DNA from: Xiphophorus maculatus
Lineage: Eukaryota > Chordata > Actinopteri > Cyprinodontiformes > Poeciliidae
DNA length: 64,000 nt
NCBI RefSeq assembly: GCF_002775205.1
Contig: NC_036460.1
Location: 21,718,751 to 21,782,750 of the forward strand
Reading direction: 5' to 3'
This document shows positions 48,801 through 60,800 of this stretch, piece by piece. The first letter of the stretch is position 1. Every line of letters starts with the position of its first letter. The notes under the pieces are model-generated. The model was given only the letters and a program-made list of their open reading frames with translations, had not been told where the DNA came from and made no database searches. A program made the translations under genes and the position numbers.

Positions 48801-51800
48801 GAGTAAAGAGTGTTGATATTAGAAAAGAAACTCCTAGAAGATTAAGAAAGAGAAAGGCAAAGCAAACATAAAGGCGATAGAAAAGGGAATGGGAAATAAG
48901 ACCAACCAAGAACATAACCCCAGGTTGAAGCAGCTAACTTCAATGTATTTAATTGAGACCTGATGTAACAGGCCAAAAACAGAGCAGTGCTCTGTTCTTA
49001 GTGTGAGAACATATTTTGCAGTTTTGATATATTTTTATTTACATAGAAAATCTGAATTTACAGTGCATTAATACAGATCACTTTACTTGGATACTCCAAA
49101 ACCAAACCTGTTCCTCAAAACAAGTCACCTCAATGCAATCCAACCTCAATATTAAGAAAACTGTTTTGTAAAGATCTCAGAGGCTGTTTTATTAGTGAGC
49201 AGTCGCATGAGGACTTTGCTGTAGAAATGAAAGAAATTAATTTTGTATAATCAGAAGTACTTAATAGAAAGACATAGTCGATTAAATGTTGAAAGAAATT
49301 TAACCACAAAGACACAGTAAACTAATAAGTCTTGTCTTATTACTGGTGTCCACAAGCTTGTGATTTTTCTCTCCGCCTATTAAAAAGGTGTCAAGTAGTC
49401 ACTGTGTTGTTAAATGAGAAAATATGTAAAAGGCTTAAAGAGGGCATTTGAACGATACAGTCAACGTGTAGCATCAACTTTTATTTTGGAGCCATTTGTG
49501 TAATAAAGTGTATCATGCAAATGAACCTGTCCAATAACAATTTCTTCACTCTAAAACCCGAGTCCCTAACAAATAAAATGTCTTACATTTTTCATTTCAA
49601 ATTGATTATTTTAGTGAAAATGTAGACTTTATTCTCAGAAACAGAGGCTTAGACAAGTCAAATGGACAATCTGACTTGAACTGTTAAAATAAAGGACATT
49701 CTCAATACTGATGACTTAATAAAAATAATGTGGTGTAAAAATAAAGCCTCTAAATCCATCCATTTTCTAACACCCTTGTCCCTGGTGCCTATCTCCAGCG
49801 AATGTTCCGGGTGAGAGGCGAGGTACACCCTGGACAGGTCACCAGTCTGTCGCAGGGCAACACAGAGACAGACCACAAGGGACAAACAACCATGCACACA
49901 CACTCACGGGTAGGAAGAATTTAGAGAGACCAATTAACCTAACAGTCATGTTTTTGGACTGTGGGAGGAAGCCGGAGAACCCGGAGAGAACCCACGCATG
50001 CACAGGGAGAACATGCAAACTCTGTGCAGAAAGACCCCGGGCCGGGAATCGAACCCAGGACCTTCTTGCTGCAAGGCAACAGTGCTGCCAACTGCAGCCC
50101 TGCCTCTAAATCCTTCTACCATAATTACTTTTGGAAAAACTTTGATTTATTATACAAAAGAAAACATCTTTCTTATGAGAAACCAGAGACAGAGTTCCAG
50201 TGACGTGATAAAGTTACCTCATGTTTATCAGATTTCATGGTAATTCAACTGTAACCTGTTAAAGTAATCCTTATTCTTATGACAGTAGGAAGATATGTTA
50301 TCAGCTAGTTTTGCAGGGTTAGAGTAGTGTTAATGCTTTTTTAAAACGCTTTGAGTCGTGTTCAGATCCGTTACAGTGACACCATATTTTTTGACACTTC
50401 TTATCTCATGCATACACACACGCTTTTTAGATTCTTCTCATCAAAGCTATCTCCTTAATGTAGCAGACAGGGGGAAAACAGCTCTGCTGTGCTTTCATGA
50501 TAAACCTTCTTGGGAAATCAAAGAGAAAAGAAGGTAAATAAAGAGCTGCTCCAGCAGAGGGAGAAGAAATAATGGTGTAAAAAAAATATGTAGGACATTT
50601 TTAATTCATTCTCACTACTCTACAAGAGCTAAAGTAACACTTTTGTCAAAGGGGGAGGACATTGTCAGATAGTTAAACAGGACCACAGGAGAAAAAAAAA
50701 ATATTTGAGAAAACTTTCTATCTCTGATCCACACTAAAATTAAACCCAGCTAATCATCACAAATGAATGGGTGTCACTGGATGAATATTGCTCTGGAGTT
50801 ATATGGTGAAAAAGTGCTAAATGCAGTAATGTCAGACAACATGCCTTTAATAAAAAATAACATTCCTGTAATGAATGAACACCAAAACTGAGACACATGG
50901 GTTACCCGAATGAAGGTGAATTACAGAAGTAGGTACTTTAAAAAAATCCAAAGTCCAGTCAGAGGCTTAAATACACAAATTGTAGGAATGAATGCTATTA
51001 AATTAGGATTTTAAATATGCATTTCAGCCGTTCTTGTATATGGCCATTTACAATTTTCTAGCCACATTTTAATTATTTTTGATATTTTTTTGTCATCCAT
51101 ACAGTTTTAACATGATGGCTTTATATAAATTTGTACATTGACCCTCACTAATATTTGGTCAAACAGGTAACTTGAGAAGTTGCAAAAATGACTGCCATCG
51201 TTCTGCCTGAATATTTGATCAGTTTTGTCAGAATGGTGCTTTCCTGACACCGTCCAGACTTTTGAAGAAAGTCAACGTTAACCTGCTTTACCTGTTTCAA
51301 AAACAGTACTTACAATATGTGGCTGAGTAGATAATCTGTTTCTGTTTCAAGTTGTAACATACAGTCATTACAGTATGTGTGCTTGAGATAACTGCCCAAC
51401 TCTATCAATGTATTACTAATTTGACACACACTTTTTATTCTGATGAATAGAAATGTGTTAGGATTTTGAAGAACAACCCAGGAACCACTAACTCATCTTT
51501 AATTATAAGGTGCTTGGACACCAATGTTACTGTACAGAAATGCCATCCCTGCATCAACACTGGCTGAGAGGCACCAATCAGGAAAGAGGTGCTTCCTCTT
51601 TCCTGACTCACACCTCAAGCACAACTAAAACTTGCATCTGTTACTTGGACAAATTCACCTAACCTAATTTTTATTTTTCAAATGTATTCAAGTTATATGT
51701 TGTACTATCATGTCAATCCGAGAAAACACAATTTTGGGAAAGATGCTCATGTAATTTTTCCTTACAGTCACAATTCCTTCGTCAGCGCTTTCCAGCAAGT

Positions 51801-54800
51801 CGAGACAGCAGTCAGAGAGAGAAACAGCATGCGCCTTTAAAAGAGGACAAATTCATTTTCACACACTGCACCTTTAAATGACTGAAGTCACACATTACAC
51901 ATTTTATACACAGCACGATCTCTGACTTAAGAATCAATTTCAGTTATGTGTTAAGATACACGAATTGGACAACTGAATGTGATGCTGTAAAATGTCTTTT
52001 TAGAGGTTTATTTTCACTCAGGTGAAAGACGCAGCTAGTTTAAAGGACTAAATATTTGTTGGGTTTTGGTTAGTTGTACTCTGATTTTGAGATTTTGAGA
52101 TAGCCTGGATGTAATTAGATAAATTACAGAAGTATCTTCAACTCTTGGAAGTGGCTTCAACTTTCTAAATGATTTAGAAAGTTGATTTAGAATGTGCTGT
52201 ATGTTTAGACTACACTTGCTTCATTGGTCCAATAGCTTTTTGCACAAAAATGAAACAAAGTCCTTCATGCTCCTCAATAAGTTATAACAACATTGTTTCT
52301 CAAATAAATATCTCTCAAGTTAACTGTCTTACCTGTATAGTCAAGGATATGACTGTTGATAGGTTGATAATCAAGCCCAGCATAAGGTGAATAACGTCGT
52401 TGTATTCAGATGAACCACACTGCTTCTGCAGAGAAGCAAAGCATAGCCTAAAATAACTTTAAAAACACTCACATTAACACTTTGCTGATTTGTTAGATTC
52501 TTTAAAAGATCTAAACCTAGCACAGTGAATAGCAATTTACACTTCTCCAACCAATGTTAACAGACTGCAGCTGTGTGCTTACAATAGCAGTGAGGAAGGC
52601 TTCCCAACATTCTCGCTGATGAGCGAGGTTTTGACAAATTACTTCATCTTTTGTCAGAAAGCCGATGGCTGATATGAGTAATGTAAGGACCTGTTGATTA
52701 GATTTGCTGATACTTCCCTGTAAAAGAATTAGGTAATCCCATTTAATTTTTACTCAGATAACTATATATAAAATTAAATTTAAGACTGCAACATCTTACC
52801 AGTATTGTCTTGAGTGGAATAACAACAAAATCTGTCGACATATTTCTCAGCTTCAACCGAAATCTGCAACAAAAATAAGAACATTTCTAGCAATGATCTT
52901 TTTCTGACAATGGCTGTCTTTGTCATTGTGAAGTCTTCTCCATGACTTTGAAAGCCATCATCATGGCCATAACAGCACATTTTTCTATTGGTCTTTTATG
53001 GTATCCTAATATTTAGACAGTTTTTAATAATATATTACTCTGTTTGTAGTGAATCTGCAATAGTTAGTGACTTTCGCTGTTTGAACTGAATTACTGAACT
53101 TAGCAAGTCTAATTAATGAGATGTACCTGTAAACCTAATTCCCTAAACAACTGCCTATGTTAAAATCTTTATAAATAAGAACTCTATTGCATAAAGATCA
53201 CCATTCGAATAGAAAGTGTTCTGTTTTTCTTTTCTTTTTTTTTTCGATAAGTTTTCTCCACAACAAAAACCATCGACAAAATACCTACATTGACTCAGCT
53301 CAGGTTCTGCAATGGAGGGGACATTTCTTTGGATACACATTTTATTAAAACCCTCTCTGAGCTACAGAGAAGGAAAATTGATCCACCCATTTTACGGCGT
53401 GACAGCTCGACTTATTTCCTGCTGTGTTTGAGAGGCTGAGATGTCCTTTCATGTCTGTTTCCAGCAGATCCCAGAGAGAGAAACAAGTTGAGAATGGCTT
53501 CTGTCTTTATGTGACATTAACACTTAGATGGCACTTGTTGATTTATTAAAAATGCCACACACTGTGTTCCTTTAAGGACTGCTTCCTTCAGCGAAACAAT
53601 TTTAAAATGCAGCACAAGGATATAGTTTGTGCAGCAAAACAGCTGACTCTGCTTTTTCTAAGTATCTGAGATTGAATTGTCAGTATGAGAATTAAGCCAG
53701 AGACATCTGATGAGATGTGTAGCATTATTACCCATCTTCAGCAGCAAAGGTTTCCAGAATACAGCCTGCTGTGATCCCCTGCTGCCGCTTTGGTTCAGAG
53801 ATGCACCTCATGAGGTTTCTCACTAACCTTTAAAGAGATAAAGAGACAGGGGAGCATACCAAATAATATCTATCCGATATGCAGTTCTCCATAATTAATG
53901 TAAAGGGAATTTGCAGCTAATTTTAATGATTGTGAATTTAAATAAAAGTTCAACTAATTATTCCTCCTTCTTTGAAAATCTAATTAGATGGCAAAGTACA
54001 TACAATGAAAAACCAATAAACAACCAAGCACTGTTATTAAAGAAACAAAAGAAAACTTCTTGGAAGGGTAGGAAGTATGCAGTACAAAAGCTGGCAATGG
54101 TGAACATGTAGCCCAAGGCGAACCTTAATTTCCTTTCACAGACATCTGAACTGCCCTGCACTCCATCTTTGTTTTGTATACAACAAACACCGTGGAGAGA
54201 GGTGTCAACTGATAACAAAAACAAAAGTCTTACATGTGCAGGTCTAGGTTGTCGATGGCCAAACGTCTGCCATACAAAGTGTTTGAGTACAAACTCAGTA
54301 ATTCCAGGCATTCCTTCACAACTTCAGCATGGTCTGACATTAACAGCTGCACAACAGACTGTCTAGCAAGTGGACATTTCATCAGGATCTTCTGGTTTTC
54401 TTGAACTGTCAAGAGAAATAAAAATAAAAAAAACCTGGATGAGAAATGAGTTTGCCAAAACTGACACTTTCTGAATTCGGTTGCATAAACATGATAACGC
54501 AGCTACATCGGGTGTGCTTCACTTGGAGCAAACCAATCACATTATTTTGTCTCAGTTATCTCTCAGGCTAAACTTTTCAGTTTTGAAAACTTTAAATTGT
54601 ATGAAATATTTATAGTATAATAATTATTTAGTTCTGCAAACATAATATCATGTAAAATATCACATGGTTTACATTCAATAAACTTGAAGCAGAATCCTCT
54701 GGGAAACATAAAATAAATAGATGAAAAAAATTGCCGACTTCCACTTTCAGGGTTTGTGCATGCAGAATTGGACTTAAACAATTCTGCATGCACATGCCAT

Positions 54801-57800
54801 TTTAAAGATATAAAAGGGTAATGTTATAATGCCACTTTAACATTTTTAAATTCTGAGATGGAAAGTAAAGCCACCACAATATCCAGGAATAGGGGACAGG
54901 TCATAACTATTGAACATCTATGGATCATTACAATTCTCTGAGACCCCTCAGCTAGAAATCATTTCATTTAATCTTTATATAAAATCAGTGTGGATTTAAT
55001 CAAAAGTTATGGGTGCACATCTTTAGTTTGTAATCTTAACTTACAGTGGAAATACTGTAAAGTAGACAGAAAAAGTAAGGTTCCAGGAAAATAGTTCTGG
55101 AAACATGTGACCTCACATAGCTGAAATGTGGCTTCAATTATTCATTGGCATTGACATGCCAACATGCATATAAATAGCCAAACTGAGTACAAAACAGGAA
55201 GCACCACATAGAAACAAATAATGACTTCACTAAACACAGAAAAGCTGAGAAATCACAGCAAATTACATAATAATATTTGTATTTCCAATTTATTTAGAGC
55301 AATGGAAACTTTGGGCACCTACCATTTTCATGACAAACGATCCTCCAAAGTCTCAATACTGAAATACACAACTCTTGGCTGAGTAGATCATCTGTTTCCT
55401 GCAACAAGCAGCTGTGAAGAAGACAACTAATATTTCAAGTATTCCTTCTTATGATTAAATTAGCTAATAAAAATTACTTTCAGTCTGGGAAACTCTTACA
55501 GGAAGAGTTTTCCAAACTGGAAAACTGTTCTGGAAACATGTGACCTCAATGTGAAACACCGCCAATGAAACTTAAGTTACTGTACCAGTTTCCACTGAAT
55601 ATCTAATCATTGTGGACATTTTTAACATTATGGCAGTGACAGATCATGGTATAGCTGGAAAAATATTGAATGTGGCCTCATTTGTTATGTTTTGATTGGT
55701 TTTGACTGGTGTATCTCCCTCACATCAGCATTCTCCCTGACAAATTGAAGCTAAAATTAACCCGACATTGTTTGTATTTTTTGCGCTTTCTACCGCTTTG
55801 TACTTCCCGGACACTGTGTTCCAACGTGATTCATGACAGTGCTAATAATGACAACATGGAGAGCAGTGACAAGTTAATAATATCCTTAGTGATCTGTCAT
55901 GAGGGACTAATAATTCTTATCTTGTCCAAAACACTCCCACTTTCTAGGACAAAAACACGTGGCCTTTCCTCAGTGCAGCACTCAGCTCCATCTCCTGAGT
56001 GATCATCTTTTATTTTTCAGGCTATTACACAAACAGCTGGAAAGAGACAGAGGGGAAGGTGAATGATCTTTCTAGTTTAGGCCATCATTGTTTCTGTATG
56101 TCCCCATCGCTCTGTCCATCTGTCAAAGCTCCAATGAGAATTGAGGGTTACCTCTCCCAGTGGTCTCCTTACCACTTCAGCACGTCATTGCTGCTGATGA
56201 TACTAAAGCCATTGTTCAGTCTGAAGAGAGTCTTTCCTGTACCTGTTAGAAGAGAAGAGCAGATAGCAAAGGAAGACAGAAAACCATTCATTAGCCAGAG
56301 GTAGAGAGGCTTTACAGAAACACAACACTTTTCTCCTTGTTCGGTTTACCTTGCTCACTGGATGAGATTCAGTGGAGGAAAAGAAAAGGAGTATGTAAAT
56401 TGTGTGCAGTATACAACTAGTGTCCAAAAAGTAGAGGACAGAGCACTTCAATGGGAAAACTTGTGAGCTGCAGAAGCATTTTGATGATAGTGAGTCACAT
56501 GGTTTGATATATTAATGTCAGCAATGATTAAAAGAGAGAATTCAGATAAAAAATGGCTAGCCCCACTTACAGCAAGACCTCAAGGTTATAATAATTTAAC
56601 CAAAAAAGAGGGTCTGCTTTTGCCAGCGTTCAAGGGTTTGCTCATTAAAAAGATACAAGCGTTCCTCTTTAAAAAAAAAAGAAAAATGTGCTTTGTTCAG
56701 GAATTTAAAATGTGAAGATTCAACAAACATTACAATCAATGAGTTTGCTTTGGCCATTGGTGCTTTGGTCAATTATTGATCACGCCTCTATCATATTTAA
56801 AAACGGCTTTCTTTTAACCATTCAAGGTCACAGTTTCAAGAGCTGAATATAATTTGTTGTTTATCTTTTTATTCAGCTGACAGCCTAAAGTTATTGTTCA
56901 ACAAAAAACATAATTTATCTAAAGATGAGCAGGAATTTTAAAAATGAAACGCAGTCTGCCTGTTAATGTTTCCAGTTACCTACACACTTAAAATCAACTA
57001 AATGATATTGAAAATTAAAATATTACACCAGAACAATAAAGTGTAGCAGAATACAAAAACATTATGAAAAGTATGTTTAATACCCGCTTAAAGGTTGTGA
57101 TTGTTAAAAGTTGCATTTAATCAAATTAAGGACATATTTCAATGTTCTTCTTATTCAGTTTTTTCCTTTGTGTCTTTTTAACTGGCTGGTAAGATTTTAC
57201 ACCTCCTTTTCTGCTATTATTTTAGGCTAAAAGAAACAGCAAATGGATTGAACCATTTAAGCAGGTTAATGAGCAGAAGGTATAGGCTCAATAAGATTAG
57301 AGGGAAAACAGACTTGCACAAAGCCAGAGGAGCACTCACAGTCAGTAACTGCCTGTGACAGGCTCTCCAATCCTCCACAGTAATAGAGGGGCATCTGGCC
57401 GGGCCTAGACAGCTTCTCCAGCAGCTGGGGAACCGCTGTGGCCTTTCTCTCTCCTTCGTCAAGTTGTTTCTTTGCATCCGTCTCCTGGCTATCTTTTTCC
57501 TCTTCTAAATCTACCAGGTCCAAATATTCTACAAAGGGGGATAAAAAGACAGAGGAAAGAGAAAGTTATACATCAATTATGATGGTAGTTGCACTATTAC
57601 ATTTATACACATCTTCTCTTATTGGAGGATATAGTCATCGATTTTCAAGTTCTTTGAAACGTTTCGCATTTAACATGACAGTGAGATGAAATGTAGTCCC
57701 GGAGAAAACTTTGTATTTGCTCATCTCACTAGTTTGAAATCCACACTGGGTCAAAAGATGCATAGAAATTCAAATAAATGCATGCATCCCCAATTATAGT

Positions 57801-60800
57801 TAGTTAAATTTCTTATCAGAAATGCTAATAATTTAATTGAATTGGCTGACCTCCAGCCACAGAACCAGCCTTTAAGAATGAACCACACTTGAAACCGTGG
57901 CCATTCCAGGAGATAAGTCTTAGCTGCTTCATGCAATCCAAAGGGGCTGTTTTAGATGTGTGGGATTATTGCCTCATTGGAATTCTCATTGTGTTCAGGT
58001 TTCAACAGTTGGACCCTTAGATAAAAAGGAACTGGTTGTAATGTCTAGGACCAACAAAGGAATCAAGAAATTTGTCTCAATTTAGAAAGCTAAACATTCA
58101 ATACTGACTAAAATTTGCAGGTTTTAAAGTGGACAACCCAGTTGTACATTTCTACCTCCCCAGAAAGAAATAAAGTCTGATTAGAGATGCCAACATGAGT
58201 TAATTAAACTAAAGAAAACTGTCCAGCATGGTGGTTAGAGCACCAGGCTATGGGGCTTTTTCACTGCTATTAAGAGGGGCAGCAAAAAACCCAGAAACTG
58301 TAAATGACCTTTCAATAAACCTGATTGAAAATTTCAGAAACTTTGCCTAAAACATCAGTCATTGCCCAACTAATTTTAAAGAAAAGCCATATTCGTGCCA
58401 AAAACTTGTTGACAGCAACAAAACAACTTCCAGAGGAAACTTATTCCAAGATGTATGTTTAATTTGTCTTAGTATGTATATTTTTGATTCTGTGTAGTTT
58501 GGAAAAATCTTCTTGCCTTAAGGTTATTGATATTATTCACTTCATCCATAAAGCCATAAAGTTCTTGATATTCATACCAATGATCAATGTAAGAAACATT
58601 TCATTTAGTTGACCACTAAATATTGCTTATTCAATGTATTTGTGAGCTAGATGACTTACTAATTTTCAGGACTTAGTAAGATTATTGAATGAAAGGTGAA
58701 CAAACTTTCAAAACTAATTTCAGTTTAGAGCTATCTTCTATTTAAGCTTCTATTTTATAAAGTAGATTTTACCTATTTAATTTAAAACAATTGTTATTAC
58801 CTTTTACCACGTTTTCCTTTCCAGGTTCAATCTCCAGTATCTTTTCAAAGCAGCTTCTTGCCTGGAACAAAGGAAAATCTCATAATTAAATATATCTTGT
58901 CCTCAAGACATCTCAGCAAGACTGGCACAGGGTAAAGAGACAAAATAGTCACAATTATCTTCCAAATAGGTCATGTACATTTTTCACATTGTTAAAATTA
59001 GATATCAGCTTTTTTGGTAATGAAGGGATAAAATGATTACGACATTAGATGCCAGAGAAGATATTGACTAAATTAAAATCAGATAGAACTCAGGTTACAT
59101 ACAATGTTTTCATTCTTGGGAATTTTTATGAAAATGATTTTCTTACTTGAGGCATTCAACGACTACAACTTGGCCTTGTCACTGGTATGTCTGCATGACA
59201 TATGTCTACTTAGAGCAACTATTAAAGTGATGGGATGTGACTGGATGTAATGAGGGATAATTATGCTCACCTCATTATATTTCTTCAAACCCAGGTATGC
59301 TTTCCCCATATGTACATAAGCCTTTATGCATCTTTCATTACACTGAGGTGGCAGAGAAAATTATCATTAGAGGTTATTCATCGGAAACATATGAACAATT
59401 CATGTTTGAACACCAATAGCTCTACCATAAAATAGCAATATATCCACATTCAGATTTGACAATAAAAATAATGGATTAATGTAACATATACTTATCTGTT
59501 TATTGGAATGAAATTGTTTTTGAAAAGTAGTACAGCACAGTCTTAAAGAATCCATCAATTCAATTTAGTTTTATTCATAAAGCTCCAATTTACAACAAAT
59601 GTCATCTCAAGAAATGTACCAAAAAAAAGTCATTTCAATTCAATCACACATATATTCAAATTAATCATACTTATCAAACAGTGCATTAAGCTCAGTTTGT
59701 TATTATAAATAGCTCAAAAAGGTTTTCTGTCTAAGGAAACCCAGCAGATTCCATTGAGTCATTGACTTGCAGCATTCACTCTTCCTCGACTGAGTGCCAA
59801 TTATATGTTATTTAACATTTTCTTTTTTTGTTTAACATTATTAGTTTGCAGTTTTTGTATAAACAGGTATTAAATACCTGTGAAAAACCAAAGCATAACA
59901 TGTCTGAATTTCTTGCCATAATTATACCTTCAAGGCCCACTCGCAGTCCACGATGGCTTCTTTATATCTTTCAAGCTTGATGTAAGCCTGGAGAAATCAC
60001 AACATTGAGAAGGCGGCAAATGAAAAACCAAAACGCACAAAAACAGAGACGGTTATTGTCGTCGCAGTGTTTGGTCAGAAACAGAGCATCATTTTCAAAG
60101 TTGTTAATCTTGAGAAGCTGCTTTGTCGTTAAAACATGTACTTCCAATGAAAATGTAAAATAGCAGAAGTTGTATAAGTTTTCTAACTATTTTTGTCCTT
60201 ACTTTTGCTTCTTTTTTTTTTTTTTTATCTTATGTGGTGCCAAATTCCAGACATCAATGCCTGAGAGTCAGGGGACATCATGGACAGGTTGCCAATCCAT
60301 CAAAGATACTCAGATTCAAACCTAAGTGCAATTTGGAGATGCCAATTAACCTAATAAGACTATTTCTAGAGTATGAAAGGAAGCCAGGGGAAAAAAAATA
60401 ACTCCATGCAGAAAGCCCCCTGGTCAGAATTAGACCCCTTATCCAGCTTGCTGCAATATAACAGTATTAAGGTAACTTCATAATCCCACAGCCAGTTCTG
60501 CTAACATAGGAAAAACAACTTTGAACATGCTCAGAAGACTTCTTTGACATAATCCTCTATCTTTGTGATAGAGGATAGATAGAAGACCCAAACACTGGGT
60601 CAACAACAGTGCCCCAGTTGGTTGGATTAGAGAACGATCCTCATCTTTCTTGACATCTCCCACAGGAGAGGAAATAAGAAAAGGTTGGAAGTTGAAATTA
60701 CCCAGAACAATTATCAATGGGCTGTGTTAGCTTATATGCAGAAGATATATTTTAAGGCTTAATACTTACTTGTGCTCTGTTGGTGTAGAGTGGCTGCATG

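Larger units (their letters stand above)
42856..57528 (-). other. ttc12: ttc12 exons 9-21: armadillo-like helical repeats
   Basis: These thirteen exons encode residues about 209-699. They open with an acidic linker (VDLEEEKDSQ), followed by LLEKLSRPGQMPLYYCGG and then repeated Leu-rich helices without further TPRs. The end contains a classical ARM-like stretch (DEVISGNAALCLAHC, then KKTAVQQNAAIALSKLC). The last exon encodes 25 residues ending LINTEQ and a TAA stop. The two longest introns lie between exons 17 and 18 (about 3.0 kb, holding a SINE) and before the last exon (about 3.1 kb). Confidence 0.9.
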
